DNA from: Patescibacteria group bacterium
Lineage (GTDB): Bacteria > Patescibacteriota > Patescibacteriia > Patescibacteriales > Patescibacteriaceae
Assembly (NCBI GenBank): GCA_028704945.1
Contig: JAQWEL010000004.1
Coordinates: 1-64,000 of the forward strand
Length of the DNA: 64,000 bases
Direction: 5' to 3'
The notes below the pieces were generated by a model that was not told where the DNA came from, ran no database searches, and was given only the letters and a program-made list of their open reading frames with translations. Each line of letters opens with the position of its first letter. The stretch's first letter is position 1. The position numbers were made by a program, and so were the translations under genes. Shown piece by piece: positions 53,413 to 62,336 of the stretch.

Positions 53413-54972
53413 ATGCCGGAAAATAATTTTAATAACCCAACCAGTCAAACGCCTTTAAGCCAAGATCAAGTTGGTTCAAATATCGGCACAGCATCAAACC
53501 AAAGCAGCGTTTCTAGTATTAATAATTCTGTTGCGCCAGGACAGCTACCATCAAAGGTTAGCGGTTCTTTTAATATGCCACCTAGCCCGCCTCCGCCTAT
53601 TCAAACTCCTATCTCAGCCTCAAAAAATTCTGCTGATAAGCCCAATAATGCCTCCAACCAAAGTAATTTTTTAAAGGGAGCAACTCCAATCGGACAGACA
53701 AAACCAGCTGATGCCGCCGCTAAAGAAGCAATTGATATTTATGTCATGCCTAAAGAATTTCAAAAACATAATCGCGTGGTTGGTAATGGATCTAAAACAA
53801 CTGGGATAGTCATTATGACTATTGGCATTGTTATTTTATTAGGCGCTGGTAGCGTAGTTTATTTTTATTTATTTAACCCAAGTGTTTTAAAACAATTTTT
53901 AGGAATTAAACAAACTACTGAAAAGGTTAATCCGCCAGTTAACACTGTTGAACAAAATAATTCTGAAAATTTGCCAAGCTTAACTACCTCAACAACCGAT
54001 ATAGCTAGTTCAACGGAAGAATTACCCTTGGTAAACCCCAAAGATTCTTATTTAACTTACAATAAAGGTTTGTTTGGAGCTAATAGTTTTTTGGAATATT
54101 ATAATTTAATTGGTCAATACGGTAGTGAGGTTAAGAAAACTAATTTAGAAGCGGAAAAAGCTATTGTAGATGTTTCTCCGGAAAAGGGTAATGATACTTT
54201 AAATAAAATTAAACTAGAAACACCTTTGCTAAACGGTGGGGAAAACATCCAAGAAACAATCGGTCCAGATAACCAATCAGCCACTTTGAAAATATCTTTA
54301 GCCGATGGAATATCATCAGGGGTTATTGATTTAGTTTTAGAAAATAAATCATGGAAAATTTCTAATGAAGCTTGGGATCTGAAAAAAGATTCTACTAATA
54401 ATGTTGTTTATAAAGCGAGTGAAGACAGGGATAATGATCAGTTTACCGATATAGAAGAAGATTTGTTTGGAACAAATAAAGAATCAGCTGATACGGATGG
54501 AGACACTTATCTTGATGGTAGCGAAGTTATGAATTTATATAATCCAAATGGTAAAGACCAACTCTTTAAGAGCGGAAAAATATTTGATTATTATAGCTCT
54601 GTTTATCGTTTTAGAGTCTTATATCCGAAACAATGGACTAAGGCGGTTAATGAAACTGACAAAAACCAAGGTGATTTAGCTTTCAATATTGGTGGCGGGC
54701 ATAATATTATCATTAAAATTGAAACTAACAGCACTCATCAATCAATTGATGATTATTATAAAGGCATAAACAGCGGTCAAGCAGCCCTGCCAAGCCAAAA
54801 AATTATTTCCGATACTTGGATTGGTATAAGTTCTAAAGATGAGTTAGTTTATTATATAACAGATCTCAATAAAGAAAGGATATATATTTTTAGTTATATC
54901 CCGGGAGACGACAAGTCGCTTGATTACATACATGTCTTTAAGGCTATGGTCAAGAGCTTGATTATCAAATAA
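53413..54972 (+). CDS. Membrane protein with thrombospondin type-3 repeats, 2
   Basis: 519 aa. Same plan as protein 1: Gln/Pro/Ser-rich cytosolic part (1-130), membrane helix (~131-154), then an external domain. It holds TSP3-like repeats (DRDNDQFTDIEEDLFG, DTDGDTYLDGSEV) around 335-365 and a PsbP-like C-terminal domain (YRFRVLYPKQWTKAV ...). 14 nt from protein 1, 1 nt before ybeY. Confidence 0.8.
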   Translation: MPENNFNNPTSQTPLSQDQVGSNIGTASNQSSVSSINNSVAPGQLPSKVSGSFNMPPSPPPPIQTPISASKNSADKPNNASNQSNFLKGATPIGQTKPADAAAKEAIDIYVMPKEFQKHNRVVGNGSKTTGIVIMTIGIVILLGAGSVVYFYLFNPSVLKQFLGIKQTTEKVNPPVNTVEQNNSENLPSLTTSTTDIASSTEELPLVNPKDSYLTYNKGLFGANSFLEYYNLIGQYGSEVKKTNLEAEKAIVDVSPEKGNDTLNKIKLETPLLNGGENIQETIGPDNQSATLKISLADGISSGVIDLVLENKSWKISNEAWDLKKDSTNNVVYKASEDRDNDQFTDIEEDLFGTNKESADTDGDTYLDGSEVMNLYNPNGKDQLFKSGKIFDYYSSVYRFRVLYPKQWTKAVNETDKNQGDLAFNIGGGHNIIIKIETNSTHQSIDDYYKGINSGQAALPSQKIISDTWIGISSKDELVYYITDLNKERIYIFSYIPGDDKSLDYIHVFKAMVKSLIIK

Positions 54973-54973
54973 A

Positions 54974-55399
54974 ATGATTGATATTTTAAACAAAACTAAG
55001 ACAAATATTCAAATAAAGTTAGCGCGTCAAGCGGGCGAAGCTGTTCTGAAAAAATATAAAAAATCCCAAGCCGACGTTTCAGTTGTCTTTATTGGAGATA
55101 CATTAATGAGAAAAATGAACAAAGCTTGGCGCAAAAAGGATAAAATAACAGATGTTTTATCATTCAGATCAGAAGATTCAATTGGCCCCAATGACAATAG
55201 TTTGGGCGAGATTTTCATTGATTATGCCCAAATCAAAAGACAAGCCTTAAAAATGAAACATAGTGTTAAATATGAATTGGTTTTTATCGTTGTACACGGT
55301 TTCTTGCATTTACTTGGTTATGATGATAAAACTGAGTTGGAATCAAAGAAAATGTTAAAACTGGGCGAAGATATCATTGTAAAGTATAAATTAATTTAA
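54974..55399 (+). CDS. ybeY: Endoribonuclease YbeY
   Basis: 141 aa. It has the metal motif HGFLHLLGYDD (His-x3-His-x5-His family; the third His position is Asp here: HGFLHLLGYDD) and SFRSED. It functions in 16S rRNA 3' processing and ribosome quality control. The canonical HGxLHLxGYDH ends in D-D, and this swap may alter metal binding. Confidence 0.88.
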   Translation: MIDILNKTKTNIQIKLARQAGEAVLKKYKKSQADVSVVFIGDTLMRKMNKAWRKKDKITDVLSFRSEDSIGPNDNSLGEIFIDYAQIKRQALKMKHSVKYELVFIVVHGFLHLLGYDDKTELESKKMLKLGEDIIVKYKLI

Positions 55400-55401
55400 T
55401 T

Positions 55402-55767
55402 ATGCCGATTATCAGAATCAGAAGGCTTTTGCAGAGCTTCAAACATTCATTTCGCGGTTTTAAGAAGGTTGTTAAAGAAGAACAGAATTTTCGGATTGAA
55501 TTAACAGTTGGTTTGCTTGTTTTGATAGTTGGTTTTATTTTGGGAGTTAGCCAAGTGGAGATGGCTATTTTGATAATTACTATCGGTATTGTTTTGTTAA
55601 TGGAAATTTTGAATACTTTGATTGAGGCTTTAACTGACTTATTGAAGCCAAAACTGGATTATTATGTCAAAATGATAAAAGACATCGCCGCCGCCGCAGT
55701 AGTCGTCGCTTCAATAGTTTCTGTCGGTGTCGGTTTAGTGATTTTTGGGCATTATTTATTTAAATAA
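55402..55767 (+). CDS. dgkA: Diacylglycerol/undecaprenol kinase (DgkA family)
   Basis: 121 aa with three membrane helices. Motifs NFRIEL, MEILNTLIEALTDLL and KDIAAAAVVVAS match the family. Recycles lipid carriers or diacylglycerol. 2-nt gap to ybeY. Confidence 0.9.
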   Translation: MPIIRIRRLLQSFKHSFRGFKKVVKEEQNFRIELTVGLLVLIVGFILGVSQVEMAILIITIGIVLLMEILNTLIEALTDLLKPKLDYYVKMIKDIAAAAVVVASIVSVGVGLVIFGHYLFK

Positions 55768-55788
55768 TTATTAGTTTGAATATACTAT

Positions 55789-57042
55789 ATGAAGAATAAC
55801 AGGATTATCGCCGGTTTGGATATCGGTTCAACTGCAGTCCGCTTGGTTTTGGGTAATATTGTGGCGACGGAACAACAAGAAAAATTGCAGATTATCGGAG
55901 CAGTTTCTTCACCTTCTGAAGGCATTAGCCGAGGAGTGATTAATAGTATAGAAGATGCCACTTCAGCTATCGCTGCTTGTTTAGAGAAAGCCGAAAGGCT
56001 TTTGGGCGTCAATGTCTATGACATTTGGCTTGGCATTAATGGCCCGAATATGAAATGCGAAACGTCTAAGGGTGTAGTGGCTGTTTCTAGAGGTGATGGA
56101 GAAATAAATGCTGATGATGTCAACCGAGCTTTAGAAGCCGCCCAGGCCTTGTCTGTGCCCCAACACTACGACATCCTGCATGTCTTACCGGTAGAATTCA
56201 AAGTAGACAGCCAAGAATGCGTTAAAAATCCTTTGGGCATGGTTGGCGTGCGTTTGGAAGTGGAAGCTTTGATTATCCAGAATTTATCCAGTCAAATTAA
56301 TAATTTAAAAAAATCAATTCAACGAGCCCAACTTAATATCGATGATATTGTTTTTTCAGCTTTGGCTGCCTCCGCAGTTGCGCTTGATAGCAAACAAAAA
56401 GAGCTTGGCGTAGCTTTGGTTAACATCGGTTCCTCGACCACTAGTTTAGCTGTTTTTGAAGATGGGGAGCTTTTGCATGCAGCTGTTATTCCGCTTGGTT
56501 CCAGTCATATCACAGCTGATGTTGCTATTGGCTTGAGGTGCCCTATAACTTTAGCCGATAAAGTAAAAATTCTTTATGGTAGCGCTAATGCCAGCCGATT
56601 TAACAAAACCGACGAGATTGATATTACTGAGATTATTCGTGAAGAAAATTTGGCCGATGAAACAAATATTATTTCAAAACATTATGTAGCTGAAATTATT
56701 CAGGCGCGCGTTGAAGAGATTTTAGAAAAAATTGACGAAGAATTTAAAAAAATAGGTAAAAGCGGAATGTTGCCAGCTGGTGTGGTCTTAATCGGCGGTG
56801 GCGCTAAATTGTCAGATTTAGTGGAAACAGCCAAAAAGGTTTTAAGATTACCAGTTAGCTTGGGAGGCAATAAACATGTGCCAACAGTTATTGATAAAGC
56901 TAATGATGTTGAATATTTGACTGCCCTTGGTTTGGTTGTCTGGGGCGACCAAATATTAAGGCGATCAGGTTCTGATAATTCCAATTCAGCCAGAAATATT
57001 AATGGTTTGTTTAAGAAGATTATTTCTATTCTAAAGCCATAG
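55789..57042 (+). CDS. ftsA: Cell-division protein FtsA
   Basis: 417 aa. ATPase motifs AGLDIGSTAVRLVLG (9-23), an SHS2 domain at ~85-165 and IGSSTTSLAV. It ends in an amphipathic membrane helix (GLFKKIISILKP). It tethers FtsZ to the membrane. ftsZ is not beside it. Confidence 0.92.
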   Translation: MKNNRIIAGLDIGSTAVRLVLGNIVATEQQEKLQIIGAVSSPSEGISRGVINSIEDATSAIAACLEKAERLLGVNVYDIWLGINGPNMKCETSKGVVAVSRGDGEINADDVNRALEAAQALSVPQHYDILHVLPVEFKVDSQECVKNPLGMVGVRLEVEALIIQNLSSQINNLKKSIQRAQLNIDDIVFSALAASAVALDSKQKELGVALVNIGSSTTSLAVFEDGELLHAAVIPLGSSHITADVAIGLRCPITLADKVKILYGSANASRFNKTDEIDITEIIREENLADETNIISKHYVAEIIQARVEEILEKIDEEFKKIGKSGMLPAGVVLIGGGAKLSDLVETAKKVLRLPVSLGGNKHVPTVIDKANDVEYLTALGLVVWGDQILRRSGSDNSNSARNINGLFKKIISILKP

Positions 57043-57090
57043 TTTATCGTTAATTTTATTTGTAAGGCCAAAATACAATTATTTTTGTTT

Positions 57091-57125
57091 AAAAGCGTAT
57101 TAAGAATGATACGCTTTTAGTTTTT
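57091..57125 (+). terminator. Terminator after ftsA
   Basis: AAAAGCGTAT/ATACGCTTTT perfect stem, then T-run. Confidence 0.85.
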
Positions 57126-57192
57126 TAGGTAATATTGAAAAAAAATAACAATTATTATAAGATGAAATATAATATATAATAAATTAGAGATT

Positions 57193-57594
57193 ATGGTTAA
57201 TAGAAAATTGATTATTTCCGGTTTTTTTAGCGTAATTTTTTTAATTATTAGTATTTTTGCTTTAGTTCACGAAAAAAAATCAGTTAATTCGCCTGTTTTG
57301 GCAGAAACTAATAATGATGAAATAATTTTGTTTTATGGTACAACTTGCCCGCATTGTAAAAATGTAGAGGAATATATGGCAGAAAATAAAACTGAGGAAT
57401 TTATAAAATTAGTTCAAAAAGAAGTTTTTGATAATAAGGTTAATAGCCAGCTTTTGATTAATAAGGCGCGGGCTTGCGGTATCAATACTGACTCAATTGG
57501 AGTGCCATTGTTGTGGGTCAAAGGTCAATGCTATTCTGGAGATGAACAGATAATTAATTATTTTAAGGTCGAGCAGGAAAAGCTTGGAAAATAA
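57193..57594 (+). CDS. Membrane-anchored thioredoxin-like protein
   Basis: 133 aa. N-terminal membrane helix (7-25), then a glutaredoxin/thioredoxin-like domain with FYGTTCPHCKN (Cys52, Cys55). Two further Cys (ARACGIN and KGQCYSG) may form a second pair. Outside the membrane. It forms a pair with the next gene. Confidence 0.8.
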   Translation: MVNRKLIISGFFSVIFLIISIFALVHEKKSVNSPVLAETNNDEIILFYGTTCPHCKNVEEYMAENKTEEFIKLVQKEVFDNKVNSQLLINKARACGINTDSIGVPLLWVKGQCYSGDEQIINYFKVEQEKLGK

Positions 57595-57598
57595 TCTT

Positions 57599-58105
57599 AT
57601 GGGAAAAATAGGTTTTTTACTTAGCGCTTTGGTGCTATTATCAGCCAAACAAGCTTTAGCTTTTTGCCCTGTTTGCGCCATAGCGGCTGGAGCCGGAGTT
57701 GGTGTAGCTCGTGAATTTGGTGTCGATGATTTTATTGTCGGCTTATGGCTGGGCGGCTTGATGGTTGCTTTGATTGCTTGGACAATAGAATGGCTGGCTC
57801 AAAAGAAATGGGTTTTTAAATACTATCAATACGTAGTCGGAATTGTCTTTTACGCCATAACCTTTATACCGCTTTATTTCATGAATATCATTCAAAAGCC
57901 TTTAAAATTATTTGACCAACTACCGGTTGATAAAATAATTTTAGGTTCAGTCTTAGGTAGTTTTTTGTTTTGGTTTGCTGGAGAATGGTATCAGGCTTTA
58001 AAGAAAAATAATAACAATAAAGCCTATTTTCCTTATCAGAAAGTAATTATGCCTCTTGGAGCATTGATTTTATCAAGTGTTTTATTTTATTTTTTAATTA
58101 AATAA
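57599..58105 (+). CDS. Membrane protein with CxxC near the N-terminus
   Basis: 168 aa, about four membrane helices, with CPVC at Cys23/Cys26 directly after the first helix (ALAFCPVCAIAAGAG). Not recognised. I use ATG 57599, 4 nt past the previous stop. Together with the CxxC protein it may form an electron-transfer pair for disulfide chemistry. Confidence 0.65.
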   Translation: MGKIGFLLSALVLLSAKQALAFCPVCAIAAGAGVGVAREFGVDDFIVGLWLGGLMVALIAWTIEWLAQKKWVFKYYQYVVGIVFYAITFIPLYFMNIIQKPLKLFDQLPVDKIILGSVLGSFLFWFAGEWYQALKKNNNNKAYFPYQKVIMPLGALILSSVLFYFLIK

Positions 58106-58109
58106 ATAT

Positions 58110-58637
58110 ATGGAAGATAATCAAAAGTTAAATGAGTTGATTGAGAAATATGATCAAATGAAAAAACAAGAGAAAATGGATCTTTCATCTGACCAGGATT
58201 TAACAATTGCTATCATGAATTTAGTCGGTATTGAAGAACATTTTTTCTTTTCAGGCGCTAAAACAGGTAAAACCGAATATTATGATCTCATTAATGAGGT
58301 TAGAGAGATGCGCAAGGATTTGTTAAAAAAGATAATCAAGGAATACGAAGGCGAAGTCTGGTGCATATCCAAGCATTTACTGGCGGCCAGCTATCGTTTG
58401 ATGGAGGTTGGCACTAAAGCCTTGTCGCGCGGACGCAAAGAAGAAGCTTATGAAATGTTTGAAAAAGCTTACAATCTTTATTCACTGTTTTGGGGATTAA
58501 ATATGAAGATTATTGCCGCTGATGATGTTAAAAAAATAGATGAACAGGCCGTTAACAAACACGATGATGAGAAAAAAGGTTTTTTGGGTAAGATGGGAAC
58601 TTTGGTTAAAAAAGCAGTCGATTGTTGTATTGAATAA
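58110..58637 (+). CDS. Helical hypothetical protein
   Basis: 175 aa, almost fully helical and charged, without a membrane segment, ending in a Cys pair (DCCIE). Family not recognised. Starts 4 nt after the previous gene, so it belongs to the same operon. Confidence 0.55.
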   Translation: MEDNQKLNELIEKYDQMKKQEKMDLSSDQDLTIAIMNLVGIEEHFFFSGAKTGKTEYYDLINEVREMRKDLLKKIIKEYEGEVWCISKHLLAASYRLMEVGTKALSRGRKEEAYEMFEKAYNLYSLFWGLNMKIIAADDVKKIDEQAVNKHDDEKKGFLGKMGTLVKKAVDCCIE

Positions 58638-58659
58638 TTTTAAGAATAAAATTTCTTTT

Positions 58660-58685
58660 AAAAACAGCTCAAGCGAGCTGTTTTT
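58660..58685 (+). terminator. Terminator of the thiol operon
   Basis: AAAAACAGCTC/GAGCTGTTTTT perfect stem with AAGC loop. Confidence 0.85.
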
Positions 58686-58700
58686 AAGTTGTTAAAAATA

Positions 58701-58709
58701 TGTTATAAT
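58701..58709 (+). promoter_or_regulatory. Extended -10 promoter of the sensor operon
   Basis: TGT-TATAAT (TATAAT at 58704-58709), 33 bp before the small membrane gene. Confidence 0.6.
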
Positions 58710-58741
58710 AAAAAAATGTTTCAGTTTGATAACTTATTTTT

Positions 58742-58864
58742 ATGGTTAAGAAAAATCATTATTTAGTGATATGTTTGATTGCTTGGGGCGTCAGTATCAT
58801 TATTCTTGTTTGGAATTGGATTAATGTAATTAAGTCGGTTAATGCCATATCTTTTAATAATTAA
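58742..58864 (+). CDS. 40-aa single-helix membrane protein
   Basis: A short ORF with a clear hydrophobic segment (residues ~8-27: LVICLIAWGVSIIILVWNW) flanked by Lys at the N side. It lies between the promoter and the sensor gene with a 28-nt gap. Not recognised and short, but the frame, promoter and topology support a real small membrane protein. Confidence 0.5.
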   Translation: MVKKNHYLVICLIAWGVSIIILVWNWINVIKSVNAISFNN

Positions 58865-58892
58865 TTTTTAGTTTTTTTAAATTGGTGGTGCT

Positions 58893-60104
58893 ATGAAATT
58901 ATTCACCAAGTTTATTGTTATTATTGTTACAACAAATTTGATAGTTTTATCTTTTGTTGGTTTTTTATTTATTTTTTTTGAAGCTAAAGCATACGCCGTG
59001 GAAACATTTTTTTCTATTTTGGGAATAATGATCATCGCTACCTTGGTTGTCTTAGGCTTAATTTATTACAAGCTTATTAAACCGATTAAAGCTTTAACGA
59101 TTTTTTCAAGGCAGGTAGCTTTAGGTATTGATAATAAAAAGGTTGTTATTAAAGGCAATGATGAGATGGCTCAAATGGCAAATAGTTTGAATAAAATGAC
59201 GGAAAATTTAGCCGCCTCAGGACGCCATATTCATGACATTATAGTTGCTATGCCAATCGGATTAGTAGTTACTGACGATGAAGGAATAATAAAATCAGTT
59301 AATCAACCATTCCTGAAGATTATAAATATTGATCCCAAAAAGAATTTTAAGAAAAAGAGCATTTTTGATTTTTTCGATTTTAAAAATGAGGAAGAGAATC
59401 GGTCTTTTAAAATAATGCTGGATGGTAAAAAAATATCCGAGTATCGAATTTATGCTATTAAGAACGATGGATCAAAAGTATCGGTCAACGTATCATCTAA
59501 TGCTTTATTTGATGATAATGGTTTGGTCGACTCAATTATTTTTACAATTAAGGAAACGGACGCAATAACGGATTATGCCAAAGAACGCTTGGCTCAAGTT
59601 GCACCTATTTTGCATCAGACAGCCATGGGTAACTTTAGCCAGACGATTCCTTTGCCAGAGGGCGAAGATGAATTTACTGAACATTTTGTTTCTATTAATT
59701 TGATGATTGAGGATTTAAATAGTTTAATGAAGCAATTAAAAAGCAAGCAGCTTGAACAACAAAAACAGAATGATGAACTAGAAAAAACATCCAAAGAACT
59801 CGAAGAAGCTAAAAGCAATCTTGAGGAAAAAGTGGTTGACAGGACTAAAGAGTTAGAGTTGGCCAAGAAAGATTTAGAGCTTAAAGTAGGGGAAAGAACT
59901 AAAGAGTTAAAACGCTTAAATGCTAATTTAGAAAAAGAGGTGGCTAAGAGAACCGCAGAGCTCCAAGACAAGGTTAGCGAGCTGGAAAGGTTTAATAAGT
60001 TTGCTGTTGGACGGGAATTAAAAATGGTTGAATTAAAAAATATGATTATTAAGCTTAATCAAGAGCTTAGTAATGCTTTAAAAAGAGTAAGAGATAATCA
60101 ATGA
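58893..60104 (+). CDS. HAMP-PAS membrane sensor without kinase domain
   Basis: 403 aa. Two membrane segments (~6-29 and ~38-58) with almost no external loop, then HAMP (~60-112; KLIKPIKALTIFSRQV), PAS (~115-225), and a long coiled coil (~265-400) ending in AVGRELKMVELKNMIIKL. The same end is found in the sensor at 23270-24475. Translation overlaps the histidine kinase by 4 nt (ATGA), so the two make a pair. Confidence 0.8.
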   Translation: MKLFTKFIVIIVTTNLIVLSFVGFLFIFFEAKAYAVETFFSILGIMIIATLVVLGLIYYKLIKPIKALTIFSRQVALGIDNKKVVIKGNDEMAQMANSLNKMTENLAASGRHIHDIIVAMPIGLVVTDDEGIIKSVNQPFLKIINIDPKKNFKKKSIFDFFDFKNEEENRSFKIMLDGKKISEYRIYAIKNDGSKVSVNVSSNALFDDNGLVDSIIFTIKETDAITDYAKERLAQVAPILHQTAMGNFSQTIPLPEGEDEFTEHFVSINLMIEDLNSLMKQLKSKQLEQQKQNDELEKTSKELEEAKSNLEEKVVDRTKELELAKKDLELKVGERTKELKRLNANLEKEVAKRTAELQDKVSELERFNKFAVGRELKMVELKNMIIKLNQELSNALKRVRDNQ

Positions 60105-61891
60105 CAATAGTTTCTAAAAAAAATGAACCGGCAACCAAGGCAACTGAAGTGAACGAGAATCATAATTATAAAGTAGCCTCCTTGGAAGAAGAAAGACGTT
60201 TTTTGCAAGAACAACGTTTGGCTATTTTTAATGTTTTAGAGGATGTTAATGAAGTCCAAGTTGAATTAAAAAGAAAATATCAAGAGTCTGGCATAGTTCA
60301 TGATTTGATTGAGAAGATAAGCAATACGCTTGAGCCTAAAGATATTTTTTATTATATTGTTCAATCTATTAAAGTTATCTTCAACGATCGCCAAATTGCT
60401 TGGACATTTGCGCCGGTCGGTGTTTTTAGTGGTAAGCAAAAAATTTTTTTTATCTTAAGTGAGCCAGTCGGAAAAACTTATTGTCAAAAACTTTGTTTGG
60501 ACATAGAAAAAGAAATTAAAGATAAGAAAATAGTTGATAAAAGTGGTTTTGTTTACCCTGAGAATAACGAACAGTTTGAATACGAAATTATTGAAGGAAT
60601 TAGTGATGAAAGCAACCCTAAAGAACCTTTGGCAGAGAAAAATTTTTTTGTTCTAGTGCCAGCAACTTTTTATGGATTGATAAATATTTCTTCAGTTGGC
60701 GAGCAAGCTTTAAGCAAGCAGGACGTAGAAACTATCAATTACATAATAAGTAGCGCCACCGAAACAGTTGCGCGTTTAAAGGTATTAGTAGCATCAGAAC
60801 AATCAAGAGTTGGTGATTTAGTTGAAAATTTAAATAGCAGCATTCTGATGTTTGATATTAATAAAATGATTTTAAACGTTAATCGAAGCATGAGGGAAGT
60901 ACTGATGAACAATGAAGCTCAGACAAATCTTAATTCGTTAAACAATCTGTTTAAGTTAAGCGACTCTAATTCAACGAAAGCACTCTCTTTAAACGAGGCG
61001 ATCGACAGTATGATATCAACTAGCCAATCAATCAAGATTGAAGAAGTGTTTTATGATGGTAAATACTATGAATTATATATTGGACCCCTTAAAGATTTTC
61101 GAGGCAATCTTTCGGGAGGGATTTTGGCTTTATATGATATTACTCGTTTAAAAGAGATTGATAAAATGAAGACAGATTTCGTTTCTATTGCCAGCCATCA
61201 GCTAAGGACGCCTTTGACAGGCATTAAGTTAATGGCTGAAACTTTAGCGGATAAAGAAGTTGGACAATTAAACGAAGCACAAAGCAGTTATTTGAAAGAT
61301 CTATATAACTCAACACTTATAATGATTAAATTGGTTAATGACTTGTTAAACGTATCAAGGATTGAGTCCGGCAGATTAAAAGTGGAGCCGATTTTAACAG
61401 ATTTGCCGACCTTGGTTGCCGCTCTTGTGAACGAAGCTCAAATAGTAGCTAGGTCGGATTGTAAAATAGTTTTTGTTTGCCAGCCGGATGATTTTAAGCC
61501 AATAATGCTTGATTCCGGTTTGATTAGGCAAGCTATTAATAATTTAATATCTAACGCGCAACGTTATTCACCTGACAGAGAATGTCAGATTACCGTATCT
61601 TTAAAGAAAGAAGGAGATAATTATTTATTGTCAGTTAAAGATGAGGGCATAGGTATTGAAAGCACCGAAGGAGTAAGGGTGTTTGAGAAATTTTTTAGAA
61701 TTGATAGAGCTGTTAAAAAAGAATCAGAAGGCACTGGTCTGGGACTTTATGTGGCTAAGATGATAGTTGAATTATCCGGCGGATCTATTTGGTTTCAATC
61801 AGACGGAAAGGACAAAGGCACTGAATTTTTTGTAAAAATTCCAATGACTGGTATGCAGAAGAAAGAAGGTAAAGTTGGTTTAGAAAAATGA
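60101..61891 (+). CDS. Soluble sensor histidine kinase (GAF-like + PAS)
   Basis: 596 aa, no membrane segment. Coiled start (~25-65), a GAF-like domain (~68-225), PAS (~235-350), HisKA with His366 (IASHQLRTPLTG), N box NNLISNAQRYSP and G boxes KDEGIGIE and GTGLGLY. It likely reads the membrane state through the HAMP-PAS partner and phosphorylates the following response regulator. Confidence 0.9.
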   Translation: MTIVSKKNEPATKATEVNENHNYKVASLEEERRFLQEQRLAIFNVLEDVNEVQVELKRKYQESGIVHDLIEKISNTLEPKDIFYYIVQSIKVIFNDRQIAWTFAPVGVFSGKQKIFFILSEPVGKTYCQKLCLDIEKEIKDKKIVDKSGFVYPENNEQFEYEIIEGISDESNPKEPLAEKNFFVLVPATFYGLINISSVGEQALSKQDVETINYIISSATETVARLKVLVASEQSRVGDLVENLNSSILMFDINKMILNVNRSMREVLMNNEAQTNLNSLNNLFKLSDSNSTKALSLNEAIDSMISTSQSIKIEEVFYDGKYYELYIGPLKDFRGNLSGGILALYDITRLKEIDKMKTDFVSIASHQLRTPLTGIKLMAETLADKEVGQLNEAQSSYLKDLYNSTLIMIKLVNDLLNVSRIESGRLKVEPILTDLPTLVAALVNEAQIVARSDCKIVFVCQPDDFKPIMLDSGLIRQAINNLISNAQRYSPDRECQITVSLKKEGDNYLLSVKDEGIGIESTEGVRVFEKFFRIDRAVKKESEGTGLGLYVAKMIVELSGGSIWFQSDGKDKGTEFFVKIPMTGMQKKEGKVGLEK

Positions 61892-61910
61892 TGTTTTATA
61901 TTATTTTTTG

Positions 61911-61919
61911 TGTTATAAT
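61911..61919 (+). promoter_or_regulatory. Extended -10 promoter of the response regulator
   Basis: TGT-TATAAT (TATAAT at 61914-61919). The AAGGAGG at 61938-61944 is too far (over 20 nt) from ATG 61966 to be its ribosome site. Confidence 0.55.
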
Positions 61920-61965
61920 GTTATTAATTAATAAATAAGGAGGGATAGTTAAAGATAATGTAATT

Positions 61966-62334
61966 ATGTCGAAATTAATTATTCTAGCTGAAGATGATAA
62001 GTTTATTAATCGAGCCTATCACGACGGCCTTAAAAGAGCTGGTTTTGAAGTTGAGTCAGCTAATGACGGAGAGGAATTATTAAAAATGTTGGAAACTAAA
62101 AAACCAGATTTAATTCTTCTTGATTTGATTATGCCTATTAAAAATGGCTTTGAAACTCTTGAAGAAATAAAAAATAATCCGAAATATAAAAATATTCCCG
62201 TTATTGTAGTTTCTAATTTAGGTCAAGAATCAGATGTCTCTAAAACAATGAAGCTTGGCGCAGTCGATTATCTTATTAAAAGCGATTATTCTTTAAAGGA
62301 AATGATTGATAAGGTTAAATCGCACCTTGAATAA
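61966..62334 (+). CDS. Single-domain response regulator (CheY-like)
   Basis: 122 aa receiver domain: acidic Asp10/Asp11, phospho-acceptor Asp53 (LILLDLIMP), Ser83 and Lys105. No output domain. It sits between the kinase and pilB, so a role in pilus control is inferred. Confidence 0.9.
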   Translation: MSKLIILAEDDKFINRAYHDGLKRAGFEVESANDGEELLKMLETKKPDLILLDLIMPIKNGFETLEEIKNNPKYKNIPVIVVSNLGQESDVSKTMKLGAVDYLIKSDYSLKEMIDKVKSHLE

Positions 62335-62336
62335 TT

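Noticed and set aside
61938-61965. AAGGAGG as ribosome site of the response regulator
   Set aside because: Spacing to ATG 61966 exceeds 20 nt, and the receiver domain begins properly at that ATG.
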